Of a DNA stretch of 8,013 bases, positions 1-6,601 are shown piece by piece. The first letter of the stretch is position 1, and each line of letters opens with the position of its first letter. Both the position numbers and the translations under genes were made by a program. Origin of the DNA: JAGHBT01 sp035311885 (GTDB lineage: Bacteria > Krumholzibacteriota > Krumholzibacteriia > Krumholzibacteriales > WJIX01); NCBI GenBank assembly GCA_964554125.1, contig CAZKNG010000095.1, positions 1-8,013 on the forward strand. The letters run 5' to 3'. The notes under the pieces were generated by a model. It had not been told where the DNA came from. It was given only the letters and a program-made list of their open reading frames with translations, and searched no databases.

Positions 1-2
1 AT

Positions 3-425
3 GATAAGGACGAGGCGCATTATATATATTCATATATAGGTACGCAGGCGGACAAGATGCCGGAGGCCATGGCCGGGATGTATGGTTTGTTAAATGAATT
101 CCCCGAGTCGAGGAAATGCCTAAAAAATGCCAGAGAAGGTATTATTAGCAAGATTAGGACTGAAAGAACTACAAAAGAAGATGTTTTATATGAATATGAA
201 GAACGCAAGCGTCTCGGGATCGAAGACTATGATATACGAGGGAATATATATCGTGAGGTGCCTACTCTTCAAATGAATGATCTGAAAACTTTTTTCAATC
301 GACACATCAAAGGTAGCAAATACACTATTCTCGTCCTTGGGGATATGGATAAACTCGACTATAACACGCTGGCAAAATATGGCAGGGTAAAGCAGTTGAC
401 CTTAGAAGAAGTCTTTGGATACTGA
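3..425 (+). CDS. M16-family (insulinase-like) metallopeptidase, C-terminal end only
   Basis: This is the last 140 codons of a zinc-peptidase-family protein; the frame is open to the left edge, so the true start and the N-terminal HxxEH zinc site lie outside the window. The visible part matches the final M16 C-terminal domain: a YIGTQADKMPEAM stretch, an NEFPESRK segment, a helix with KIRTERTT, a KRLGIEDYDIR motif, then FNRHIKGSKYTILVLGD and the ending TLEEVFGY. This ending is typical of the roughly 900-1000-residue secreted or periplasmic insulinase-family peptidases of Bacteroidota and relatives (family knowledge). The ATG at 57 is internal and is not the start. Such proteins degrade peptides in the periplasm or at the surface; the substrate is not predictable here. 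The gene is convergent with the ATPase gene that follows, with 135 bp between the stops. Its last 130 bp recur at 1829-1958. Whether the whole gene is intact cannot be seen. Confidence 0.85.
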   Translation, partial: DKDEAHYIYSYIGTQADKMPEAMAGMYGLLNEFPESRKCLKNAREGIISKIRTERTTKEDVLYEYEERKRLGIEDYDIRGNIYREVPTLQMNDLKTFFNRHIKGSKYTILVLGDMDKLDYNTLAKYGRVKQLTLEEVFGY

Positions 426-541
426 GACACAGAGGCGGCAATGTCCCTGCCCATGTGTGAACGGAAAGAAACAAAAAAATGCTGTCTGCGAAAACAGTAA
501 AGAAAGGAAAGAAATTCTACAATTAGCGTATTGATGATACT

Positions 542-554
542 GGTTTAACCTATG
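542..554. repeat. 13-bp imperfect inverted repeat, left arm (right arm 1740-1752)
   Basis: The + strand here reads GGTTTAACCTATG; the - strand across 1752-1740 reads GGCTTAACCTATG, so 12 of 13 positions match in inverted orientation and 10 are contiguous. The two arms sit immediately outside the stop and across the start codon of the ATPase gene, bounding it almost exactly. This could be the edge of an inserted segment or chance; no transposase or target-site duplication is visible. Confidence 0.3.
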
Positions 555-560
555 AAGGCA

Positions 561-1742
561 TCAAATAAATTTGGAAAAGGGCTTGAAATGGATTGTGCAG
601 CCCTTTCTTGTGACACTGTCTTTCTCAACTTCTGATACAATATAACCCTCATTCGGATTATATTTACTGATAAAACTCAGGAATGATTTTGTGATTTTCG
701 CCCTTTTCTTAACCTCTATCGGGATATGATTATCTTTAATGAAATCCACTTCTGCTTTTGACTTTGTTCTCCAGTATTTAAGTACAATATCCTTTTTAAG
801 ATATTCCGAATAAATCAAATTCTCGTAGTACTGTCCTATACGTTGCTGATCTATTTTAAAATCTCCCGCACACTGATTCCTGAACCCATGATCTATAAAG
901 TATATCTTGGGTGTTTTAACTAGCTCCTTCCTCTTATTTGTAAAATATGTATAACATCTACTGCAAATAAATGTCTGTTCCAGAATCTGTAAATATCTTT
1001 TAAGGGTATTAAAATCAAATCCGGTAGTATCAGAAAGTTCATTATAGTGGATCATATTACCCATCTGAAAAGATAAAGCTCTTAATAATTTTATTAATTT
1101 GTCATTATTGCTGAGCTGCAACAGTTCCTTTATCTCTCTCAGTAAATAGGTGTTGTAAATATTCTTCAGCACGATCCTTTTTTCTTCCGGAGAATCGGAT
1201 ATAACAACTCTCGGATAACCGCCGTATTGCATATATTCGTGGATGTAATTTAGGATTTTCTTATTTACTGTGTTTTTGAACGCTTTTTTTAAGAACAATC
1301 TATACAGTCTGTTATTTCGAAATGACAGAAATTCCCTGAAGGAGAAGGGATATAATTCAAACACCATTATTCTTCCTACCAGGTATTTTAAACTTTTAAT
1401 CGACAAGTCAGTGGAAGATGACCCGGATATTATCATCTTTATTTTTTCAGTATCAAATATATATTTGAGCTGTTTTCCACTATTTTCAGCATACTGAACT
1501 TCATCGATAAAGAGATAATCAAAATCTCTGACATGTAAAGCTATAAATGAATCTATATCTTCTTCGAACAGTAATTTCTTCTCCACATCTTCAAAGGTAA
1601 TGAAATTAACATTGCTGTATTTCTCAAGAATCCGTGACACCATCGTGGTTTTTCCGCACTGACGGGTGCCAATCACCGCTATTATCTCTTTGCGGTCCAT
1701 ATAGTTATTGATTTTATCTTCCAGTTCTCTTTTTACATACAT
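561..1742 (-). CDS. AAA_14 / DUF4143 family P-loop ATPase
   Basis: The 393-residue protein has the usual length and two-domain layout of AAA_14 plus DUF4143 proteins. The N-terminal P-loop domain has Walker A GTRQCGKT (residues 25-32), Walker B YLFIDE (76-81, D80/E81), and a sensor-like IISGSSS (104-110). These are followed by the family-typical GRIMVFELYPFSFREFL segment (123-139). A winged-helix-like stretch around 205-260 precedes the C-terminal domain, which shows YFIDHGFRN (281-289), a YYENLIYSEYL helix, and D333 with E343-x-K345 in an EVDF...PIEVKK context. That pattern resembles the PD-(D/E)XK fold described for DUF4143; nuclease activity is unproven for the family. There are no membrane segments, so it should be cytosolic. 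Start ATG at 1742 follows AAAGGG (1751-1756) with an 8-nt gap and lies about 32 nt from a predicted transcription start. The gene is AT-rich (about 32% GC in two sampled lines) and stands alone, opposite to the M16 gene. Family members occur as scattered accessory genes, often near defence or toxin loci; the role is not established. Confidence 0.9.
   Translation of the reverse strand: MYVKRELEDKINNYMDRKEIIAVIGTRQCGKTTMVSRILEKYSNVNFITFEDVEKKLLFEEDIDSFIALHVRDFDYLFIDEVQYAENSGKQLKYIFDTEKIKMIISGSSSTDLSIKSLKYLVGRIMVFELYPFSFREFLSFRNNRLYRLFLKKAFKNTVNKKILNYIHEYMQYGGYPRVVISDSPEEKRIVLKNIYNTYLLREIKELLQLSNNDKLIKLLRALSFQMGNMIHYNELSDTTGFDFNTLKRYLQILEQTFICSRCYTYFTNKRKELVKTPKIYFIDHGFRNQCAGDFKIDQQRIGQYYENLIYSEYLKKDIVLKYWRTKSKAEVDFIKDNHIPIEVKKRAKITKSFLSFISKYNPNEGYIVSEVEKDSVTRKGCTIHFKPFSKFI
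576..606. terminator. Possible weak hairpin terminator at the 3' end of the ATPase gene
   Basis: AAAGGGCT (576-583) and AGCCCTTT (599-606) are perfect 8-bp inverted arms around a 15-nt loop, inside the last codons of the ATPase gene. On the - strand the second arm runs into TTTTCC and then AAATTTATTT, a poor U-tract. It lies between convergent genes, where a bidirectional terminator would be useful. The long loop and the overlap with coding sequence make this uncertain. Confidence 0.25.
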
Positions 1743-1780
1743 AGGTTAAGCCCTTTGTGCTATTAATAACGTACTATCTA

Positions 1781-1809
1781 ATAATAGCCCTGCTATAGTT
1801 GATTGTCAA
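1781..1809 (-). promoter_or_regulatory. Sigma70-type promoter of the ATPase gene
   Basis: On the - strand a perfect -35 box TTGACA (1809-1804) is followed by a 17-nt spacer and TATTAT (1786-1781), five of six matches to the -10 consensus. Transcription would begin near 1774, leaving a leader of about 32 nt before the ATG at 1742. This is the strongest promoter-like sequence found in the window. Confidence 0.7.
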
Positions 1810-1824
1810 GTAGTAATAGCAGGG
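1788..1824. promoter_or_regulatory. Inverted repeat interleaved with the ATPase promoter (operator candidate)
   Basis: CCCTGCTAT (1788-1796) and ATAGCAGGG (1816-1824) are perfect 9-bp inverted arms separated by 19 nt. One arm lies in the -35/-10 spacer and the other just upstream of the -35 box, so the dyad brackets the -35 element. That placement suits a dimeric repressor or a looping pair of half-sites. It could instead be a DNA or RNA hairpin for transcription coming from the left. Confidence 0.4.
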
Positions 1825-1828
1825 TAGG

Positions 1829-1958
1829 CAATCGTTACATCAAAGGTAGAAAATATGCCATTCTCGTCCTGGGTGATACGGATAAACTCGATTATGACAC
1901 GCTGGCCAAATATTGCGGGGTAAAGCAATTGACCTTAGAAGAAGTCTTTGGTTACTGA
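1829..1958 (+). pseudogene. Headless duplicate of the M16 peptidase 3' end
   Basis: These 130 bp align without gaps to 296-425, the last 43 codons plus stop of the M16 gene, with 16 mismatches counted by hand (about 88% identity). Similarity continues for about 10 bp past the stop (TGAGCCACAGAG versus TGAGACACAGAG). The frame is still open and encodes NRYIKGRKYAILVLGD through TLEEVFGY before TGA, but seven residues differ from the other copy and there is no start or upstream domain. Similarity begins abruptly at CAATCG (1829), right after the ATPase promoter region. It is a remnant, either of a tandem M16 paralogue that lost its 5' part or of a partial duplication made when the ATPase segment arrived. 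It points in the same direction as the intact tail. Confidence 0.85.
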
Positions 1959-2032
1959 GCCACAGAGCGGGGAAAGATTAGTTTAACAGGCACTTAACTT
2001 GGAATGTCTAATGGGGAGTTAATTCAGGATGA

Positions 2033-3286
2033 TTAGAAATAGTACCTCATGTTGAGATATAAAATGCTCCCGTAATCACCGAACTCGGACCCGGAGGTCA
2101 GAGAGCCGCTCGATTTTCGGCCTAAACCGATATATCCGCTGCCTCCTATATAGAAATTCTCTGAAGCGTTGAATTCGATGCCGGGTGAGAAAAGAACCGA
2201 GCCGTCGGCGAGATTTATGAAAAACCGGCCGGTTCCGGTCAGAAGCGGTGTGAACTGCCAGTTCACGCTGGGCAGAATATAATGCCTGCCGAGAAGAAAA
2301 ATTCCGCTCTCACGGTATGCCGGGTTATTTACGAAGTTGGACAGGTAGTTGTCCCTTTCCCCGGCTCCGGCGCCGTTGTAATGATACTCTATATAACTGT
2401 AAAGACGTGCCCGGAAAAAGCTTCTGTCCCATCCCGCGACGAGCCGCAGAAAATCCTCTTTTCCGTTATGGCCCTCGACTTCGTTGTAAGCCGCTTCCAG
2501 CCAGCCCACGGAATTCACTATATTCCGGGTCATATCCATCCCTACCAGCAGGTTCTCCCGGTAATTCATGACAGTAGCGGAAATATCGGTCCGCTTAATA
2601 TAAGTTCTCCCCCGGATATAACCCGCGCTTTCTGATGATTCAGCATCTTTGCCCAGTATCAGACCCGCGTCGATTTCACTCATAACGCCCAGCGGATAGA
2701 TCAAACGGACGGCATCCAGGCCAACGCGCTCTTCCCTGTCTAATTCATCGAAACGGAAGGGGGCAAGCACATCTGTCGGATTTACGGTTCTTCCAGCTCC
2801 CCATCCGAAGGGCTGGCGCCCGAGGTAGAGGTCGAATGGTCCCGAGACAGCTATATAACATCTGTCTATATTCTGGCGCAGACCGAATGAACCTGCCTGT
2901 GAACCCGGCTCCGGATAAATCCTCGAACGCGGATCGGTGATTCTGTATTCCGGGGATTCCGCGCGGTCTGAAAGGAAAGTTCTCAGTCTTTCATTCTGGA
3001 TATTCGCCGAAAGTGAATATGAGAGGAAAAACTTAAGTTCGAAGGGCAGCATTGATTCATCAGGGATAGTCAAACTCCCGTCAAGACGAATACGGTGAAT
3101 ATTTATATTGTAGAAATCATCATCCAGCCCGAGGCTGTCGGCGTAGTCCGGAGGGGCGAAGATCACATGGAAATCTTTCAGGTAACCGTCTAAATCGATA
3201 GCGGCACCTTCGGGGGATCTAAGCGGCAGAGCTAAAAGTAGAAGCAGGGCGAAAAACAAGGTCCATTTTGTATCGGTTTTTTGCAC
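2033..3286 (-). CDS. Outer-membrane beta-barrel protein, last gene of the transport operon
   Basis: The 417-residue protein begins with a signal peptide: basic start MQKTDTK, hydrophobic core LFFALLLLLALPL (residues 10-22), and likely cleavage near GAA (27-29). The rest is rich in alternating hydrophobic/polar strands and aromatic residues and ends LNMRYYF; a terminal Phe is the usual mark of barrels inserted by BAM. A central GRQPFGWGAGRTVNPTDVLA segment (156-175) resembles the GRQ...WG...NP.D signature of DUF1302-type barrels, which in other bacteria are encoded beside LolA-fold proteins and RND/MMPL exporters. That resemblance is from memory, not from a search. The start is GTG (3286), chosen because GAGGGGG lies 7 nt upstream and no in-frame ATG comes before the signal peptide. 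It lies 69 nt after the ABC ATPase with no clear terminator between, and is probably the outer-membrane partner of the transporter. A channel, receptor or assembly role is equally open. Confidence 0.8.
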   Translation of the reverse strand: MQKTDTKWTLFFALLLLLALPLRSPEGAAIDLDGYLKDFHVIFAPPDYADSLGLDDDFYNINIHRIRLDGSLTIPDESMLPFELKFFLSYSLSANIQNERLRTFLSDRAESPEYRITDPRSRIYPEPGSQAGSFGLRQNIDRCYIAVSGPFDLYLGRQPFGWGAGRTVNPTDVLAPFRFDELDREERVGLDAVRLIYPLGVMSEIDAGLILGKDAESSESAGYIRGRTYIKRTDISATVMNYRENLLVGMDMTRNIVNSVGWLEAAYNEVEGHNGKEDFLRLVAGWDRSFFRARLYSYIEYHYNGAGAGERDNYLSNFVNNPAYRESGIFLLGRHYILPSVNWQFTPLLTGTGRFFINLADGSVLFSPGIEFNASENFYIGGSGYIGLGRKSSGSLTSGSEFGDYGSILYLNMRYYF

Positions 3287-3293
3287 TTTTACA

Positions 3294-3300
3294 CCCCCTC
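3294..3300 (-). promoter_or_regulatory. Shine-Dalgarno site deciding the GTG start of the barrel gene
   Basis: GAGGGGG on the - strand lies 7 nt upstream of the GTG at 3286-3284. It is one of the better ribosome sites in the operon and supports the non-ATG start that puts the signal peptide at the N terminus. Confidence 0.6.
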
Positions 3301-3355
3301 TGTCAATTCATCGTTTCGCTCGGGGTTAACTCCGCTGACTCAGAGATTTTTAAGA

Positions 3356-4102
3356 TTACGGGGTTTTGCCGTTTCCCTGCTTCAGGTCTGTCTCTCCGGG
3401 AATGGTTTTTCTGTGTCCTGTTTCATCTGCGGTAATTTTGCCGTCACGGAGCGTTAGAAGCCGTTCGGCTCTGCGCATTACAAGCTCGTCGTGAGTGGAG
3501 AAGACAAATGTCATTCCCGTCTCTCTGTTCAGCTTACGCATCATATCCAGCAGCGAGCCGCTTGTCTCTGAGTCGAGGTTGGCCGTGGGTTCGTCTGCCA
3601 GCATGAGTTTTGGTTTCGCGGCCATGGCACGCGCCACTGCTACTCGTTGTTTCTGTCCGCCTGAAAGCAGGGTCGGTTTGGTGCCGGCTTTGTCAGCGAG
3701 GCCGACCATTTCGAGCATCTCCATAACACGTTCCCGGCGTTTACGCTTAGCTATTCCCTGAAGCAGCATTACATATTCTATATTTTCGGTAACCGTGAGA
3801 ACGGGGATGAGGTTGTAGGCCTGGAAGATGAACCCGATGTTGTCGCGCCGGAAGTCTGACAGTTCGGTTCCGCTCATCTTTCCTATCTCGATGCCCGCCA
3901 GAAAGACCCTGCCCGCTGTGGGTTTGTCCAGTCCCGAGACGAGGTTTAGAAAAGTGGTCTTTCCCGAGCCGGAAGGTCCGACGATCGCGGTAAATTCACC
4001 CTGTTCTATCGTCAGGTCGATACCCCTGACCGCGCGGACATCCACTCCGTTGTGATATGTTTTTTCCACACCCTCGCTTACGATTACACTGCTGTTTTTC
4101 AT
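3356..4102 (-). CDS. LolD/MacB-type ABC transporter ATP-binding protein
   Basis: The 248-residue cytosolic ATPase should power the two FtsX-type permeases encoded just upstream. Numbered from the ATG, it shows Walker A GPSGSGKTT (42-50), Q-loop Q94 in FIFQAYNLIP, signature LSGGQ (146-150) followed by KQRVAVARAM, Walker B LMLADEPTANLD with D170/E171, and the switch histidine H204 in FSTHDE. GPSGSGKTTFLNL with the NLIPVLTVTEN segment places it in the LolD/MacB/FtsE branch rather than among importers. All catalytic residues are present. A C-terminal tail of about 20 polar residues extends beyond the usual LolD end. The ATG at 4102 is preferred: GGGAGG (4107-4112) precedes it by 4 nt and LolD-like proteins begin close to this point. 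A TTG at 4120, overlapping the upstream TGA, would add six residues and has GAAGG upstream. Either start implies coupling to the preceding permease gene. Confidence 0.92.
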   Translation of the reverse strand: MKNSSVIVSEGVEKTYHNGVDVRAVRGIDLTIEQGEFTAIVGPSGSGKTTFLNLVSGLDKPTAGRVFLAGIEIGKMSGTELSDFRRDNIGFIFQAYNLIPVLTVTENIEYVMLLQGIAKRKRRERVMEMLEMVGLADKAGTKPTLLSGGQKQRVAVARAMAAKPKLMLADEPTANLDSETSGSLLDMMRKLNRETGMTFVFSTHDELVMRRAERLLTLRDGKITADETGHRKTIPGETDLKQGNGKTP

Positions 4103-4116
4103 TCCGCCTCCCGTGA

Positions 4117-5340
4117 TCAAAATACCTTCGAAAGTGCTTTAGATGGTTTCATCCTCGCGGCGTGCACTGCCGGATAAAGACTGATTATGAATGTGCTGGC
4201 GAGGAGACTGAGAGAATATGTAATAAACGGTTTGATTTCCAGAACAGGGTATATAGCCCTGGTCATTGTTACATTCATAAATTCCGCGCCTTCATAGCTC
4301 AGGCCGACCCTGCCGAACAGTAATGTCACAAGAAGTCCGAGAATAGAACCCCCCGCAATGCTCAAGACTGACAGGGAGATCGACTCAAACACAATAAGTT
4401 TTGCCATCTGAAACGGCCTGGTCCCCTGAGCCAGAAGTACTCCGAACTCAAAGACCCGTTCGTAGAGTGACATGAAGACGGTGTTCAGGATCACGAACGC
4501 TACCAGAACAAACATTATAAGGCCCACGAAAGCTGTTATATTCTCGCTCATCTCATAAGCAGAAACGAGCTGAGGCGCGAGCTTCTTCCAGCTTACCGCC
4601 TCGTTTCCGAAACGGCTGTATTTGTTCCAGAAGAAGAGCTGGTCGTCAAGTCCGAATCTCAGGGAGGTAAAGTCAACGGCGATCTCGTGGCAGTTCTCTC
4701 CGATTGAGAGCATCCCCCTGACTTCGTCGATACCGGCAAGAATAATGCTCCGGTCCATATTCCGGTCGCCCGTATCGAAAATGCCCGATACCCTGAAAAG
4801 GTTCTGAGCGAGATCACCCGTGTTGGCTTCGCTTACAGTGATTACGATCCGGTCTCCAATCCCCGCATTCAGAATACGCGCGAGTTTTTTCCCGATAATA
4901 AGACCCGGGCCGCCGGTCCCGGAAAGATACTCGCCCTCCGCAATGTTATCATCGATCGTGGAAAGAAGCTTTTCTTTTGAAGGGTTGATTCCCAGAAGCT
5001 GTACAGATGCCACATTCGACGGCGAGCTTATCATAGCGAAGGAGTATACGCGGGGAGAATAGGCTTTTACGATCTCTTCACCTTCGAGCATTCCGGTTAT
5101 CTCCTTCAGATTTTGAATCATTTCCTCAGGTTTACCGGACCTCCTGTACCCGCTGTGGTGAATCTGGGCATCGCCTAGAAATGTCTCTGTTGCCGTCCTG
5201 TACATATTGTTTTTTGTTCCGTAGAAGAGTCCGTGATAAAAGATCAGCGCGGCCAGGCCGATAGATATTGCCACAACGGAGATGACCGTGCGGTTTCTGT
5301 TGCGGAAGAGGTTGCGCCAGGCGAGTTTTATAAAAATCAT
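4117..5340 (-). CDS. LolC/LolE-like ABC permease (FtsX/MacB family), second copy
   Basis: The 407-residue inner-membrane protein has the four-helix FtsX/MacB layout: helix 1 at about 18-40 after a basic AWRNLFRNRNRT start, a large periplasmic MacB-type core domain (about 41-268), then helices at about 270-292, 316-341 and 371-392. After helix 2 comes YERVFEFGVLLAQGTRP, the conserved cytosolic stretch that contacts the ATPase. The C terminus, PAVHAARMKPSKAL, is also typical. A GDAQIH motif (56-61) just after helix 1 matches GHIQIH in the neighbouring permease, so the two are diverged paralogues that likely form a heterodimer, as LolC and LolE do. The start ATG at 5340 lies 12 nt after the stop of the first permease; a GGGAAA or AGGA stretch upstream is only a weak ribosome site. 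Members of this family pull lipoproteins or amphiphiles out of the inner membrane or drive tripartite efflux; the cargo is not evident. Confidence 0.9.
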   Translation of the reverse strand: MIFIKLAWRNLFRNRNRTVISVVAISIGLAALIFYHGLFYGTKNNMYRTATETFLGDAQIHHSGYRRSGKPEEMIQNLKEITGMLEGEEIVKAYSPRVYSFAMISSPSNVASVQLLGINPSKEKLLSTIDDNIAEGEYLSGTGGPGLIIGKKLARILNAGIGDRIVITVSEANTGDLAQNLFRVSGIFDTGDRNMDRSIILAGIDEVRGMLSIGENCHEIAVDFTSLRFGLDDQLFFWNKYSRFGNEAVSWKKLAPQLVSAYEMSENITAFVGLIMFVLVAFVILNTVFMSLYERVFEFGVLLAQGTRPFQMAKLIVFESISLSVLSIAGGSILGLLVTLLFGRVGLSYEGAEFMNVTMTRAIYPVLEIKPFITYSLSLLASTFIISLYPAVHAARMKPSKALSKVF

Positions 5341-5352
5341 AATTTCCCGTTC

Positions 5353-6567
5353 CTATTTGGTAATCATCGCTTTCGACGGTTCTACTCTGGCCGCCCTGAA
5401 GGCGGGAAACACGGAGACGAGTCCCGCGCTTGAAAAGATAAGAATCGCGGAAACGTAGAAAGCCGAGGGAATAACCTTTGTGGGATATTCGTCGACCGAA
5501 ATGCCGCCTATGCTCATCTCTCCGAATCCTGTTATGCCGTTCGCCTCAAAGTAGCTCAGAAGGATATATGTAACAATGGAACCTATTATTGTAGAGATAA
5601 GCGCCAGAGTGCCTACTTCTATGTAAACCATACGCGCGATCTGGGCGGGGCGTGTACCCAGCGCCTTCAGTATTCCGTATTCTTTTCTGCGTTCGAGGAC
5701 TGACATCAGGACGGTATTCAGAACCCCCACGGCGACTATGATAATTATAATAGCGTAAGAATAGTAAGCGCCTGCCTTGTCGGACTTCATGGAGCGGTAG
5801 AATACAGGGTTTATCTCGGGCCAGGCCGCTATATCCAGACCCCTCTCAGAGAATCTCTTCTCGAGTCTGTCTGCCGCCCGGTCCACACCGCCGAGAGAAT
5901 TGCAGACGACGATGATTTCATGCGCCCTGCCTTCGAGAGCGAAAAGTTCTTCGGCGTCCTCTATGTGAAGATAGAGGCTGGCTCGGTCGGTGGCATCGTT
6001 GCCCGTGGAATATGTTCCGCGAATATGAAAGATTTCAGCAGCCATCGATCCGTCAGCGGCCTGAGAGATTATTGCCACGGAATCTCCCGTCTCCGCCTCG
6101 AGAACCTCGGCAAGGCCCGAACCCAGGATCGCTGACCCGTCGGCTTCATCTTTGAAAGGTTGGCCGGTTTCTATACGGTTGTTGAATCCTGTAGTCCGGT
6201 TCTCTGCCCGGGGGGCTATTCCTGTTATCTCTACGCCCGAGGTTTTATTTCCTATTGAGGCGAGCCCGGAGGCGCGTATACGCGCTGCGGCCCCCGTTAT
6301 ACCTTCTACAGCTACTATATCGCCGATCAAAGGTCCGTAGTCGTCTATAGTTTTGTAAAGGCCGGGTCTGTCCAGATAATCCCCCTTGTGAATCTGTATA
6401 TGACCTGTCCATATACGGGTGAATTTGTTAATAAGATTATCGTAGGCGCCCTCTGTCCATCCTATGGTAAAACCGCAGAGGATGAACCCGCCCGACATCA
6501 TAAGTACCGTAAAGAGGCTTCGCCGTTTCTGCCTGAGAGTATTTCTGAGAGAATATTTAAAGAGCAT
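5353..6567 (-). CDS. LolC/LolE-like ABC permease (FtsX/MacB family), first copy
   Basis: The 404-residue inner-membrane protein starts with MLFKYSLRNTLRQKRRS, the amphipathic basic start usual in this family. It has helix 1 at about 18-37, a periplasmic core domain (about 40-265) opening with GHIQIHKGDY (55-64), and helices at about 269-291, 317-339 and 368-389. ERRKEYGILKALGTRP follows helix 2 and is the canonical coupling segment; FRAARVEPSKAM closes the protein. It matches this family's length and topology and is paralogous to the next gene in the operon. Sharing one ATPase gene with two different permease genes mirrors lolC-lolD-lolE. The start ATG at 6567 has only a weak GGA upstream, and the gene begins 34 nt after the LolA-like gene ends. 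FtsX permeases can also act as signalling or efflux units, but the neighbouring carrier and barrel favour transport across the envelope. Confidence 0.9.
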   Translation of the reverse strand: MLFKYSLRNTLRQKRRSLFTVLMMSGGFILCGFTIGWTEGAYDNLINKFTRIWTGHIQIHKGDYLDRPGLYKTIDDYGPLIGDIVAVEGITGAAARIRASGLASIGNKTSGVEITGIAPRAENRTTGFNNRIETGQPFKDEADGSAILGSGLAEVLEAETGDSVAIISQAADGSMAAEIFHIRGTYSTGNDATDRASLYLHIEDAEELFALEGRAHEIIVVCNSLGGVDRAADRLEKRFSERGLDIAAWPEINPVFYRSMKSDKAGAYYSYAIIIIIVAVGVLNTVLMSVLERRKEYGILKALGTRPAQIARMVYIEVGTLALISTIIGSIVTYILLSYFEANGITGFGEMSIGGISVDEYPTKVIPSAFYVSAILIFSSAGLVSVFPAFRAARVEPSKAMITK

Positions 6568-6601
6568 CTGTTTCCGTTTTCTTAATCGATCGCCGCCCGG
6601 G

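Noticed and set aside
1270..1497. 75-codon + strand open frame opposite the ATPase gene
   Set aside because: It is antisense to the conserved P-loop region of a well-supported gene, has no recognisable domain and no ribosome site that stands out.
1994..2022. TTAACT/AGTTAA dyad downstream of the barrel gene as an operon terminator
   Set aside because: The stem is only 6 bp and AT-rich, the loop is 17 nt, and no T-run follows on the - strand. No convincing terminator is seen after the operon.
3287..3355. TTGACA in the gap before the barrel gene as an internal promoter
   Set aside because: No acceptable -10 box lies 16-18 nt downstream; the box overlaps the ribosome-site region and is likely coincidental.
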